A stretch of DNA of 64,000 nucleotides from GCA-003244245 sp036494005 (lineage in GTDB: Bacteria; Actinomycetota; Actinomycetes; Mycobacteriales; Pseudonocardiaceae). Shown here one piece after another: positions 55,490 through 64,000 of the stretch. Below the pieces are notes generated by a model, which did not search any database, had not been told where the DNA came from, and worked only from the letters and a program-made list of their open reading frames with translations. The DNA lies in assembly GCA_036494005.1 (NCBI GenBank), contig DASXOV010000074.1:1-64000 (forward strand), given 5' to 3'. The position numbers and the translations under genes were made by a program. Within the stretch, counting starts at the first letter, position 1. Every line of letters starts with the position of its first letter.

Positions 55490-55721
55490 GCACCAGGCGC
55501 CGGTGGCGAAGCCCGCGACCAAACCCGCCGCGAAACCGGTTGCGGCGAAGGACCCCAACAGCCCGGACAACGCGATCTACCCGGTGAAGGACAACCCGTC
55601 AGCATCGAAGCCCCCGCTGTGCCCGGAGGACTTCCCCGGTGGCTGGCCCGCTGATGCCGGGCATGTCGTGGGCTGCACCCACGGCATGTGGATCCGCGAA
55701 CTACCGGAGGAGGCCACCTGA
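55458..55721 (+). CDS. Lys/Pro/Ala-rich protein
   Basis: 87 aa from ATG 55458 with GAGAGGAACC. N-terminal KP/AK repeats (VAKPATKPAAKPVAAKDP), then CPEDFPGGWPADAGHVVGCT. Possibly a minor head decoration; not identified. Confidence 0.55.
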   Translation: MPAAQKPTEPEHQAPVAKPATKPAAKPVAAKDPNSPDNAIYPVKDNPSASKPPLCPEDFPGGWPADAGHVVGCTHGMWIRELPEEAT

Positions 55722-55906
55722 TGGCGGTGATCGTCCGGACCGCCGACGGGGACGACACGTACCCCACTGCGACGGACTGGGTGGTGGACGCGCACCACCA
55801 GTGCCTCACCGTGCTGGACACCGACGGGCAGGACGCGGAGGTGGCGGTCTACCCGGCGGCCGGGTGGCTGCGGGTGTGCCATGGCACGGCACCCGGCTCG
55901 CCGTAG
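55721..55906 (+). CDS. Small beta-rich head-region protein
   Basis: 61 aa from ATG 55721 (TGATG). VDAHHQCLTVLDTDGQDAEV, then AVYPAAGWLRV. Probably a single small beta fold. Unknown. Confidence 0.5.
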   Translation: MAVIVRTADGDDTYPTATDWVVDAHHQCLTVLDTDGQDAEVAVYPAAGWLRVCHGTAPGSP

Positions 55907-56309
55907 CCCCTCCTCGAGGCGGGGGAAACCGCACCCGCATCGCGGGTCACACGCGCCGCGCCGCCCGTATCACCAGTCCGCAGCAGCCCGCGCCGCGCGG
56001 GTTGGGCGCCGGCACCCGCACCGCGGGCACGCCATGTCCGCTCAGGCCCGTGCCCGCATATCGGCGGCGCTGAAGGGCCGGTCGCATCCGCATCGTGGGC
56101 ATGCGGTGAGCAGCGCGACCCGCGCCAAGATCAGCGCGGCGCTGCGCGGTAAGCACCATCCCCACCGGGGGCATTTGATGAGCGCGTCGGCGAGGGCCAA
56201 GCTCAGCGCCTCCCTCAAGGGAAAAAAGCACCCACACAAGGGGCATGCCGTGTCGTCGGCGACGAGGCAGAAGCTGTCCGCGGCGCTGAAGGGCCGGAAG
56301 AGGAAGTGA
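55881..56309 (+). CDS. Free-standing NUMOD3-like repeat protein
   Basis: 142 aa, extremely basic. From about residue 40 four repeats read HPHRGH(A/L) followed by (M/V)S(A/S)xxRxK(I/L)SA(A/S)LxGxx; the second half of each matches NUMOD3, a DNA-binding helix found in homing endonucleases. No nuclease domain is attached. The interposed HPHRGH motif is unusual. It could bind DNA along the groove in the virion or be a remnant of a homing gene. Confidence 0.6.
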   Translation: MARHPARRSPSSRRGKPHPHRGSHAPRRPYHQSAAARAARVGRRHPHRGHAMSAQARARISAALKGRSHPHRGHAVSSATRAKISAALRGKHHPHRGHLMSASARAKLSASLKGKKHPHKGHAVSSATRQKLSAALKGRKRK

Positions 56310-56322
56310 CCGAGGGGGCGCC

Positions 56323-57213
56323 GTGCTGACCGTCCCCTACTGCACCACCGGCGAGTTCATCGAATACCCCACGCTGCTGGATGTTCTTGGGCTCCGAAGC
56401 GGTGACCTGCAGCCTGCTGATCAGACCGCCATCCTGCACAAGCTGCTGATGATGTCTACGCGGTGGGTAGACAGCTATGTGGAGATGGGCGCCGAGGGCA
56501 CCCTGACCGCGCATCAACGGACGGAGAACAAGCGGATCCGACCGGACCGGCACGGCCGGATCCTGTGGCATCCGGACCACATCCCTGTCGTGTCGGTGAG
56601 CAGCCTGCAGTACGGGCCGACCCTCGGGAGTCTCACGACCTACAACTCCCCTGCGGCGTTCATCGAGGACGGTCGAACGATCGTGCTGGACTTGTCGGCG
56701 GCCACCACCTCATGGTCAGGGTCGCTGCAGTTCGGTGGCCCGCCACCGGGGCGGGACTCGTACGCAACTCTCGCCTACATCGCCGGGTACCCGAACACGC
56801 TGCTGACCAGCGATGTGATCGCGGGTGCCACGTCCCTGCCTGTTGGTGACACCACCGGCGTCCAGCCCGGGGATGCGCTGCGGATCTTCGATCCCGGCCT
56901 GGACGAGCCGGTCACCGTGGCCAGCACATGGGCACCCGCCACCGGCCCGGGGTCTCTGCCGCTCACGGCTGGCCTGGCCGGCGCGCACACCACGACCACC
57001 CCGACCCGGGTCAGCGTCATGCCGCACGACGTTTTCGAGGCCTCTGCGCTGTACACGATCGCGCTGCTCATGCGCCCCGACTCGTCGGCCGAGGATGCGT
57101 TCCCGGATATGCGGGGTGGCATCTCCACGCGGCTGGCTGATAGTCGCAAGGACGGCTCCGGGTTGATATTTGAGGCCGAGCACCTCCTCGAGCCGTACCG
57201 GCGAGTTTTCTGA
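56323..57213 (+). CDS. Head-tail connector (adaptor)
   Basis: 296 aa from GTG 56323. An N-terminal helical region (ILHKLLMMSTRWVDSYVEM), a beta-rich middle (IVLDLSAATTSWSGSLQFGG) and an inserted loop domain. Place and layout match actinophage head-tail adaptors that sit below the portal. Confidence 0.65.
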   Translation: MLTVPYCTTGEFIEYPTLLDVLGLRSGDLQPADQTAILHKLLMMSTRWVDSYVEMGAEGTLTAHQRTENKRIRPDRHGRILWHPDHIPVVSVSSLQYGPTLGSLTTYNSPAAFIEDGRTIVLDLSAATTSWSGSLQFGGPPPGRDSYATLAYIAGYPNTLLTSDVIAGATSLPVGDTTGVQPGDALRIFDPGLDEPVTVASTWAPATGPGSLPLTAGLAGAHTTTTPTRVSVMPHDVFEASALYTIALLMRPDSSAEDAFPDMRGGISTRLADSRKDGSGLIFEAEHLLEPYRRVF

Positions 57214-57758
57214 TGACCGCCGCCACCGTCGCCGACACCCTGTGCACCTATTTTTCCGGGGAATACGACCCGCAGACCCGCACTTACCGGACCCCGCAGT
57301 TGTCCGTGCCCGGCCTGGCGATGGGCGTGGTCCGCCGTGGCCGCCCGAAACGGTTCGACAACGCCGACTTCTATCTGGGCCAGGTGGGCGCCCCGACGGG
57401 CTGCATGATGTACGTCCTGCTCAACCCTGGTGACGAGATCCGGGAGGCGTACGGCGGGTCCCTGTACGGGCTGAAACGGGTCCGCCACGACGTGACCATG
57501 GATGTGCTGATCCGCTCCGAGTCGGCTTATGCGGAGGACGTGCAGGACGCCGAGTACGCGCTGCGGGACGCCATCATGGCCCGCATCCACGCCGACCGAA
57601 CCTGCGGTTCGGGGGGGATCGAGGCGGGCGGTTTCCAGGTCGGCGAGGGCGGCACCCCCGGTATCCGCTGGGTGGTGGGTGACCCGGTGAGCCACGCCGA
57701 GAAAACCGAGGCGCTACTGCGCTGCACTTTTGCTGCTGATGAATACCTGATCGCATAG
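57213..57758 (+). CDS. Tail terminator-like protein
   Basis: 181 aa from ATG 57213 (TGATG). VADTLCTYFSGEYDPQTRTY, then HDVTMDVLIRSESAYAEDVQ, the strand/helix pattern and position of a gpU-like protein that caps the tail tube. Supported mainly by order of genes. Confidence 0.6.
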   Translation: MTAATVADTLCTYFSGEYDPQTRTYRTPQLSVPGLAMGVVRRGRPKRFDNADFYLGQVGAPTGCMMYVLLNPGDEIREAYGGSLYGLKRVRHDVTMDVLIRSESAYAEDVQDAEYALRDAIMARIHADRTCGSGGIEAGGFQVGEGGTPGIRWVVGDPVSHAEKTEALLRCTFAADEYLIA

Positions 57759-57770
57759 GAGCCCCGCTCA

Positions 57771-58010
57771 ATGGCTGATCCCAAGGCCCCGTCCTCGGCG
57801 GGGCCATCGAAGCCTGCCCCGGAACCGTTCGTCGAGCAGCAGTGCGCCGAGTTCACGTTCACCGGCGGGTACGCCGCTATCTACCTGCCCCCGGACCGCG
57901 TGTCCCGCTGGGTACAGCCCGGCGACGTCGTCGACTGGGGCGCCGATGGCCCACCGGATCAGCACTGGGCACCGGCCCAGCCCGCCGGCACCACCACGAA
58001 GGAGGGCTGA
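57771..58010 (+). CDS. Small structural protein
   Basis: 79 aa. Pro/Ala-rich start, then CAEFTFTGGYAAIYLPPDRV, then QPGDVVDWG, a small beta domain. Between tail terminator and tail tube genes; possibly a tail or head accessory. Confidence 0.55.
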   Translation: MADPKAPSSAGPSKPAPEPFVEQQCAEFTFTGGYAAIYLPPDRVSRWVQPGDVVDWGADGPPDQHWAPAQPAGTTTKEG

Positions 58011-58013
58011 GCC

Positions 58014-59276
58014 ATGGCGCAGACCGCCACCTACAGCTCGATGCGGCAGTTCGCGGGGATCGCCCTCGAGGCGACCCCCGGGACTCCGCTGGCGATGACC
58101 AACACGCTGCTGCCCCAGAAAATCACCTGGGAAGACAAACCTAAGTGGCTGGACGACAAGGGCATGCGCGGCTGGATGACCAGCATCTATGGTCGCCAGC
58201 AAGGTCCGATCGTCAACGAGTTCAGCCTCGACGGACCCGTGTTCGGCGACACGTTGCCGTTCATCCTGGCGAACCTGTTCGGGGACTGCGTGCCGACGGG
58301 GACGACGGGCAGCCCCACGACCACGCTGTCCGCGTCGACCACCGCAGGGGCCACGTCGATCACCACGGCGGTGTCGATCACCGCTGGGACGACCATCCTG
58401 ATCGACACCGGCAACCTCGCCGAGGTGCGCAAGACGGGCACCCCGTCCGGCGCCGGCCCGTACACGATCCCGCTTGCGGCGGGTGCGGCGCCGCTGGCCT
58501 ATCCGCACGCCTCGGCGGTGGCGGTGATCGGGGTGGTGGCCCCGTTCACGCACGCGTTCTCCCTGCTCAACTCTGGTGCGACGGGCGCCTACCAGCAGGG
58601 CCAGCCCCCGACGCACACCGTCACGCACTACTCGGGGGTGACCCCGACGGTGGGTGCGCGGGTGTTCGCGGGCTCCTGCTGCTCGGACCTCGAACTCACG
58701 TTCAACGCCGAGACCGAACTGCTCATGATGACCTCCAAGTGGACGTCCTGGCCGTCGGCTGCGGCGGGGGCGCTGCCGGTGTCGGCCCCGTCGGCGGTGC
58801 TGCCCATCGCGTCGTGGCGGGGTGTGATCGGTCTCGGTGGTCCGGCGACGGGCGGAACCCTGGTGAAGGCCGTCCCGAGCGGGAAGATCAGCTTCAAGCG
58901 GAAGCTGGAACCGGACTTCACGGTGTCGGGTGTGCAGACCCCGTACATCATCCAGCGCGGCGAGCTTGACATCTCCGGGGAGTTGGAGGTCATCGCCGCC
59001 GACGAGTCCGGCCTGAACTACATGTTGCAGAACACGCAGCCCCAGTTCCAGTTCCTCTTGGACAACGGGCAGGCCGGGGCCGCGGACGTCAAGGTGCAGG
59101 TGGACTGCCAGCAGGCCGCGTTCGCCGCCGCCACCATGGACGTCAGCAAGGCGAACATCCGCTACAAGCTCACCTTCGACGCCCTCGCCAACGTGACCAA
59201 TGCCGGCGGCTCGGGTGGCGGCAGTCCCGGCAAGGTGACTATCACCAACGCCCTCGGCTCCAACACCTACCTGTGA
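58014..59276 (+). CDS. Major tail tube protein
   Basis: 420 aa from ATG 58014. MAQTATYSSMRQFAGIALEA, then a tube-like beta fold (GKISFKRKLEPDFTVSGV; ISGELEVIAADESGLNYML) and a long Thr/Ser/Ala-rich inserted module (about residues 95-180). Position before the chaperone pair is standard for the tail tube subunit. Confidence 0.75.
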   Translation: MAQTATYSSMRQFAGIALEATPGTPLAMTNTLLPQKITWEDKPKWLDDKGMRGWMTSIYGRQQGPIVNEFSLDGPVFGDTLPFILANLFGDCVPTGTTGSPTTTLSASTTAGATSITTAVSITAGTTILIDTGNLAEVRKTGTPSGAGPYTIPLAAGAAPLAYPHASAVAVIGVVAPFTHAFSLLNSGATGAYQQGQPPTHTVTHYSGVTPTVGARVFAGSCCSDLELTFNAETELLMMTSKWTSWPSAAAGALPVSAPSAVLPIASWRGVIGLGGPATGGTLVKAVPSGKISFKRKLEPDFTVSGVQTPYIIQRGELDISGELEVIAADESGLNYMLQNTQPQFQFLLDNGQAGAADVKVQVDCQQAAFAAATMDVSKANIRYKLTFDALANVTNAGGSGGGSPGKVTITNALGSNTYL

Positions 59277-59288
59277 TCGGAGGGCTGC

Positions 59289-59663
59289 ATGCGCGTTGAC
59301 CTGCCCACAGACGGGGCGTGGGTGGAACTACGGGACCCGGAGACCATCATCGCCGGGGACCAGGAAGACCTGATGCGGCAGATGCCGAAACCGGACGAGG
59401 GGCGCCCGTTCGACTTCGCGTACGACCTCACCACCGGGCTGAAGCTCCTGATGATCAAGGACTGGTACGTGCCGTACCTCAGCGACCCGCATGCGCTGCC
59501 GGTGGCCAACCCGAAGCTACTGCGCGAGCTGCGGCTGCCGGATAACCACAAGCTCGAGGAAGCCCTCGCGCCCGCCCGGGCACTGCTGTTCCCCACCCCG
59601 GCCGAGCCGTCGGATAAGCAGCTCGAGGACCCGGGGTCCCCTACCACGCCCGCGAACGCATAG
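59289..59663 (+). CDS. Tail assembly chaperone, short form (gpG-like)
   Basis: 124 aa from ATG 59289. WVELRDPETIIAGDQEDLMR, then LKLLMIKDWYVPYLSDP is typical of actinophage chaperone G. Ends at TAG 59661-59663; a -1 shift near GGGGTCCCCT extends it. Confidence 0.75.
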   Translation: MRVDLPTDGAWVELRDPETIIAGDQEDLMRQMPKPDEGRPFDFAYDLTTGLKLLMIKDWYVPYLSDPHALPVANPKLLRELRLPDNHKLEEALAPARALLFPTPAEPSDKQLEDPGSPTTPANA

Positions 59664-59875
59664 CGGCGCGTTTCGCGGGCCTCGCCCCCCGGAAGCCCCC
59701 AGCTCCGGGTGAGCCGGAGTTGTGGGAGCGGGTGATGGCGCTGGAGTGGTGGCTGCACGAGTACGGCAAAACCCCGGCGGAGGTGGCGGCGATGCCCGCC
59801 TGGTTCGTGGCCCGGGCGCCGCACATCGCTGCACTGCGCCACGAGGAGGAGCAGCGCCGTATCGACAGCAAGTAA
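59289..59875 (+). CDS. Tail assembly chaperone, frameshifted long form (gpGT-like)
   Basis: The -1 frame opens after a TAA at 59615-59617 and reads YHARERIAARFAGLAPRKPP, then WERVMALEWWLHEYGKTPAE, ending at 59873-59875. This is the T part of the G-T pair made by programmed slippage in many long-tailed phages. The shift must lie in 59618-59663; GGGGTCCCCT at 59633-59642 is the best candidate, not a classical heptamer. Confidence 0.7.
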
Positions 59876-59889
59876 GAGGGGGAAGCGGC

Positions 59890-60315
59890 ATGCCGATGCA
59901 GGGCGGGGCGGAGTTCAACGCCGCGCTCGCCGGGCGGATCGCGGCGGCTCGGGCGGTGACCGATCTGGCGGTGAAGGCGGCGGCGGAGCAGGTCGCTCGG
60001 GACACTGTGGACAAGCTGATGCTCAAGGAACACGCCCGGCGCACCCCCACCCCGTCCTCCCCGGGTGAGCCCCCGGCGATGATCACGGGCGCGTTGAAGT
60101 CCTCTGTCACGGTCACCCCGGTGACGCATGTGGGCCTGGACCGGTTCGAGGCCAAGGTTGGGCCCACCAAGGTCTACGCCCGCATCCAAGAACTCGGGGG
60201 CACGGCGGGGCGCGGGGCGAGGCTTCCCGCCCGGCCGTATTTGAAACCGGCATTCCAGGAGGCCCGGCACAAGGTGGGGGCCATCTTCCGGGCCATGTGG
60301 GCAACCATCCGCTGA
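59890..60315 (+). CDS. HK97-gp10-like tail protein
   Basis: 141 aa from ATG 59890. ITGALKSSVTVTPVTHVGLD, then KVYARIQELGG, then ARPYLKPAFQEAR is the gp10 signature. It usually lies before the tail tube gene; here it is between the chaperones and the tape measure, a small rearrangement. Confidence 0.8.
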   Translation: MPMQGGAEFNAALAGRIAAARAVTDLAVKAAAEQVARDTVDKLMLKEHARRTPTPSSPGEPPAMITGALKSSVTVTPVTHVGLDRFEAKVGPTKVYARIQELGGTAGRGARLPARPYLKPAFQEARHKVGAIFRAMWATIR

Positions 60316-60353
60316 CCCGTTCTGTCACGGCAACAAACCCCGGGGGGTGAGCC

Positions 60354-63300
60354 GTGGCCGACGATTTTTTGCCTCCGCTCATCGCGATCTTGGGTGCTGA
60401 TGTAGCCGGTTACACCGCTGGGCTGACCGAGGCCGAAGCCCGGATGACGGCGTTTGTGGAGTCCCAGACCGCGGCCATGGCCGAACTGGACGCCCGCATG
60501 GCCTCCATGGGCGCCGGTGCTGATCTGGGCGCGGCGGCGGGCGGCGCGGCGATCGACACGGGCGCAACCACCGCTGCCGCCACGGAGATGCAGGCCGAGA
60601 ACGACCGCATCAAAGCCTCTTTCGCGGAAGTGGCGGCGTCGGCGCAGGCCATGTCCGTTGAGGTCGAAGCCTCCTACGGGGCGATGGCGGCGCGCACCGC
60701 CGAACTGTCGACGGCGATGGCCGCCGCGGGGGACAAGGCGGCGGTGTCCAACAAGGCGCTCGGTGAGGCTTGGACTGGTAGCAGCGCCAAAGCCGACGGC
60801 TTCCTGGGCAAGCTGGGCATGTCCAAGGCGGCGCTCATCGGGGTCGCTGCCGCGGGTATCGGCGCCGCGGTGGAGACCGTGAAGATGGCCGGGGATTTCA
60901 ACATGGCCACCGAGCGGCTGGTCACGTCCGCAGGGGAATCCCAGCAGCAGATCGGGATGGTCCGCGACGGCATCCTGTCGATGGCCGGGGCCGTCGGGTA
61001 TTCCACCACCGAACTCGCGCAGGCCATGTACACGGTGGAGTCCGGAGGTCAGCACGGCGCCGCCGGGTTGAAGGTGCTGCAGGCCGCCGCGGAAGGCGCC
61101 AAAACCGAGAACGCGGACCTGGTGACGGTGGCCGACGCGGTGACCTCGGTGCTGCAGGACTACCACCTGAAGGCGTCCGACTCGGCGGACGTCACCTCGA
61201 AACTGGTGGCCGCCACCTCGCAAGGCAAAACCACGTTCGAGCAGCTGGCGGCGTCCATGTCGGCGGTACTGCCGGTGGCCTCCGCGAACCACGTCAGCCT
61301 CAACGACATCCTCGGCGACCTCGCCAGCATGACGGTGCACGGCATGAGCGCGCAGCAGGTCACACAGAACCTGTCCGACACCATCCGGCACATGGCGGCG
61401 CCCACCCAGGCGCAGTCCAAAGAACTCGCGATCCTGGGGATCAACTCCCAGCAACTGTCCACGGACCTGGGCACGAAGGGCCTGTCCGGGACCATCCAGG
61501 AAGTCGCGCACGCGATCCAGAACAACATGGGGTCCAGCGCCACCCAGGTGGTGCTGAATCTGAACAACGCACTTAAGGGACTGCCCAAGTCTGTGCAGGA
61601 CCTGGGCGCGAAGGTCCTCGACGGCAGCATGTCGATGAAAGACTTCACGGCTGCCGCCAAAGGCATGAACGTGATCAGCGACAAGCAAGTCACCTCGTTC
61701 GCCGCGCTCGCCGGGTCCACTCACGTCATCGGCACCACTCAAATGGACGGCGCGCACGTCATGCAGTCCTACACGGGGGCGCTGCGGGCCGCGATGGGTG
61801 ACGCCACCGGGTTGAACACCGCGCTGATGCTCACCGGGGAGAACACCCAGACCACCAGCAACGCGATCAACGTGGTGTCGGGCGCCACCGCCGAAGCCGG
61901 CGGCCACGTCAAGGGCTGGGCGGAAATCCAGGCCCAGTTCAACACGAAACTCACCGAGGCCAAGGACGGGCTCGGGGCGCTGGCCACCAGCATTGGGGAG
62001 AAACTGCTGCCGGTGGTGACCCCGCTGATCGGGGCGCTGGCCACAGCCGCGCAGTGGCTCGCGCAGCACAAAACCGCCGCGACCATCCTGGCCACCGTCA
62101 TCGGCTCCGTGGTGGTCGCCGCCATGGTGGCGCTCACCGTCGCGTTCTGGGGCTGGGCCGCGTCCATGTTCGCCGCCGCCACCGCCGCTACCGTCCTGGA
62201 CATCGCACTCGCCCCGTTCATCGCGATCGTCGCCGCCGTGGTCGCCGGGATCGCGCTGCTCGCGTTCGCCGCCTACGAGCTGATCACCCACTGGGGTGCG
62301 GTGAAAAGTTTCTTCACCGGCCTGTGGGACGACGTCAAGGGCGCGTTCGACGCCGGGGTGCGGGCCGTGAAAACCGCCTGGGACGACCTTGTGGGCGGCT
62401 TCACGAACCCGCAGGCCGCCATCGGCAAGTCCGTCAGCGCGTTCGAACACTTTTTTCTGTCCATCGGCGAATGGGCACGCCGAGCCGTCGACGACGTCAG
62501 GCACTTCTTCTCCAGCATCGGGAACGCGATCGTCACCCCGTTCCGGGTGGCGTTCGACGCGGCCAAAGCGCTGTTCTCCATGTCACCGGCACAACTCGGC
62601 GAAGCCCTGGGCCGCGGGCTGGGGGAGCTGACCCGGGCGCTGTACGACTTCGGTGTCAGGGCCATCCGGGGCCTGATAGACGGGGTGACCTCCGGATACA
62701 CGGCAGTCACCACCTGGTTCCACAACCTGCCGGGAATGATCGAGCGGTTCTTCGTCGGCATCGACGTCTGGCTGCTCACCGACGGCCGCCGCATGCTCGA
62801 CGGCTTCCTGCACGGCATCGTCACCGGATTCCAGGCCACCATGTCGTGGTTCGCGGCGCTGCACGGCCGGTTCCTGCAGTTCACCGTCAACGCCGGCACG
62901 TGGCTGCTGCACGCCGGTCAGGACCTGCTCACCGGCCTGTGGCACGGCATCGTCGCCGGTTTCAACGCCACTATCGCGTTCTTCGTCGCATTACCGGGAG
63001 AGATCGGGAGGTTCTTTGCTGCCGCCCCGTCGTGGCTGTACCAGGCCGGGTCGGACATTCTGTCCGGGCTGTGGAACGGGTTCACCGGGTTTATCGGCAC
63101 CATCTACCACGGCATCGCCGACTTCATCGGCGGGTTCATCCGCGGCTTCAAACAGGGCCTCGGCATCGCCTCCCCCTCGACGGTGATGGCCGGTATCGGC
63201 GGCGACATTGTCCGGGGCTTGTGGAACGGCGTGGTCAGCCTGTGGAACGGGTTCCTCGGCTTCGTCGGCGGCCTGCCGCGCACCATCATCGGCATGTTCG

Positions 63301-63791
63301 CCGGGGCCGGGGAATGGCTGAAGAGCGCCGGATACAACCTGATCGTCGGGTTCTGGAACGGTGTGCAGCAACTGGCCGGGTGGGTCTACAACCAGGCCGT
63401 CAGCTGGGCGAATTCCGTGATGAACGGCATCAAGGGTGCCCTCGGCATCCACTCCCCGTCCACCGTGGCCGCACAAGCTGGCATGTTCCTGGCGCAGGGC
63501 CTGGCGCAGGGCATCGACTCCTACGCTCACCAGGCCGTGGCGGCAGCGGCGAGCATGGCCAGCCGGGTCAGCGGCGCCCTCACCGGGGCGTCCGGGTTCA
63601 CCGGGTCCATCACCGGTTCCGCGCTGGCCGGGTCGACGATCACCACCTCCGGCGGTCAGGGCGGCACCCTGCAGGTGGTGGTGCAGGGCAACGTGTGGAC
63701 CACCCAGGACCTGGTGAAGGAGCTGCAAACCCAGCTGCTGCGCCACGACATCCGCAACGGCAACGCGGGCATCGCCTACAGCTTCGCCTGA
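60354..63791 (+). CDS. Tail tape measure protein
   Basis: 1145 aa from GTG 60354. Helical coiled N-terminal part, TMP-family motifs (MAGDFNMATERLVTSAGESQ; VESGGQHGAAGLKVLQAAAE), membrane-like segments at about 575-650, and Trp/Gly-rich repeats (GLWNGFTGFIGTIYHGI; GLWNGVVSLWNGFLGF) in the second half. At about 1.5 angstrom per residue it would set a tail near 170 nm. Confidence 0.93.
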   Translation: MADDFLPPLIAILGADVAGYTAGLTEAEARMTAFVESQTAAMAELDARMASMGAGADLGAAAGGAAIDTGATTAAATEMQAENDRIKASFAEVAASAQAMSVEVEASYGAMAARTAELSTAMAAAGDKAAVSNKALGEAWTGSSAKADGFLGKLGMSKAALIGVAAAGIGAAVETVKMAGDFNMATERLVTSAGESQQQIGMVRDGILSMAGAVGYSTTELAQAMYTVESGGQHGAAGLKVLQAAAEGAKTENADLVTVADAVTSVLQDYHLKASDSADVTSKLVAATSQGKTTFEQLAASMSAVLPVASANHVSLNDILGDLASMTVHGMSAQQVTQNLSDTIRHMAAPTQAQSKELAILGINSQQLSTDLGTKGLSGTIQEVAHAIQNNMGSSATQVVLNLNNALKGLPKSVQDLGAKVLDGSMSMKDFTAAAKGMNVISDKQVTSFAALAGSTHVIGTTQMDGAHVMQSYTGALRAAMGDATGLNTALMLTGENTQTTSNAINVVSGATAEAGGHVKGWAEIQAQFNTKLTEAKDGLGALATSIGEKLLPVVTPLIGALATAAQWLAQHKTAATILATVIGSVVVAAMVALTVAFWGWAASMFAAATAATVLDIALAPFIAIVAAVVAGIALLAFAAYELITHWGAVKSFFTGLWDDVKGAFDAGVRAVKTAWDDLVGGFTNPQAAIGKSVSAFEHFFLSIGEWARRAVDDVRHFFSSIGNAIVTPFRVAFDAAKALFSMSPAQLGEALGRGLGELTRALYDFGVRAIRGLIDGVTSGYTAVTTWFHNLPGMIERFFVGIDVWLLTDGRRMLDGFLHGIVTGFQATMSWFAALHGRFLQFTVNAGTWLLHAGQDLLTGLWHGIVAGFNATIAFFVALPGEIGRFFAAAPSWLYQAGSDILSGLWNGFTGFIGTIYHGIADFIGGFIRGFKQGLGIASPSTVMAGIGGDIVRGLWNGVVSLWNGFLGFVGGLPRTIIGMFAGAGEWLKSAGYNLIVGFWNGVQQLAGWVYNQAVSWANSVMNGIKGALGIHSPSTVAAQAGMFLAQGLAQGIDSYAHQAVAAAASMASRVSGALTGASGFTGSITGSALAGSTITTSGGQGGTLQVVVQGNVWTTQDLVKELQTQLLRHDIRNGNAGIAYSFA

Positions 63792-63806
63792 CCGGGGGGT
63801 GAGCCG

Positions 63807-64000
63807 GTGACGACGCTGCCGAACCCGGCGCACCCCCTCGTCGGCATCGAGATCGACTTCACCCAAGGGCCACCCAACACGCCCGGCAGCAACCGGCGCT
63901 CCATCAACGCCCCGTACCGCAAACTGCAGGTGCAGTCCATTTCGACCGACCGGGGCCGTCAGTACGAGCTGGACCAGGCCACCGCCGGGCAGTGCACCCT
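63807..64000 (+). CDS. Minor tail protein, 3' end outside the window
   Basis: GTG 63807 with GGGGGGTGAGCC. Begins MTTLPNPAHPLVGIEIDFTQ, then GPPNTPGSNRRSINAPYRKL. Position after the tape measure fits a distal tail (Dit-like) protein. Cut by the window end. Confidence 0.7.
   Translation, partial: MTTLPNPAHPLVGIEIDFTQGPPNTPGSNRRSINAPYRKLQVQSISTDRGRQYELDQATAGQCT

Noticed and set aside
1..64000. TraB-type clt repeats (GACCCGGA) as transfer origin
   Set aside because: The octamer occurs several times but only scattered within Asp-Pro-Asp codons, not as a tandem cluster.
1..64000. CRISPR array or insertion sequence
   Set aside because: No regularly spaced repeats of 20-40 bp and no transposase reading frame were seen.

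Overview
The window is one continuous stretch of a temperate, long-tailed actinobacteriophage (siphovirus). No host chromosomal gene, rRNA or tRNA was found. The organism is placed from the sequence itself: GC is very high, GTG starts are frequent, most neighbouring genes overlap by 4 bp (ATGA or GTGA), there are two WhiB-type Fe-S regulators, and several promoters have TANNNT -10 boxes exactly 6 nt before a leaderless start codon. The host is therefore an actinobacterium; a Streptomyces- or Pseudonocardia-like host is my guess and is not proven.

Layout. 1-10.7 kb (+): a tightly overlapping operon of small unknown and membrane proteins, a WhiB protein, and a TraB/FtsK-like DNA translocase (7468-9690). 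10.8-21.7 kb (-): an early operon, transcribed leftward from a promoter region near 21.7 kb. It carries a RecA-like ATPase, a RusA-like resolvase, a LexA-type HTH protein, a DpdA/TGT-like base-exchange enzyme, a sliding-clamp-like protein, SLOG, DUF3850 and DUF1643 proteins, a second WhiB and many unknown small proteins. 21.8-30 kb: a divergent control region with operator-like repeats, a lone ribbon-helix-helix candidate (-), a strikingly structured non-coding segment (23339-23425), a 732-aa TerD-domain protein and a PAPS-reductase-like ATP-PPase. 30-38 kb (+): DNA modification, with a C5-cytosine methyltransferase, a Dam-type and a beta-type amino-methyltransferase, an XF1762 protein, an HNH protein and a second clamp-like protein. 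38-45.9 kb: an accessory region with a tyrosine recombinase, an Acb2-like anti-CBASS protein, small cassettes flanked by short direct repeats, and a PIG-V-like mannosyltransferase. 45.98-64 kb (+): the virion module, in the order small terminase, large terminase, accessory genes, portal-MuF fusion, protease/scaffold, major capsid, connectors, tail tube, frameshifted tail chaperones, tape measure, and the first minor tail protein (cut by the window end). Lysis genes are not in the window.

The parts fit a modified-DNA temperate phage: three methyltransferases plus a DpdA-like enzyme protect its DNA, Acb2 would soak up CBASS signals, and a translocase with a Xer-like recombinase would manage integration or dimer resolution. 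The most interesting unexplained structure is a family of stem-loops with a conserved C(T/C)ACCCA loop, most of them followed by CCCTRCCGCAA, placed before the first gene of at least eight transcription or translation units on both strands. Also notable are the multi-branched non-coding element at 23.3 kb, long perfect palindromes inside the methyltransferase genes, and short direct repeats that bracket single accessory genes. All family assignments come from reading motifs by eye; no database search was run.
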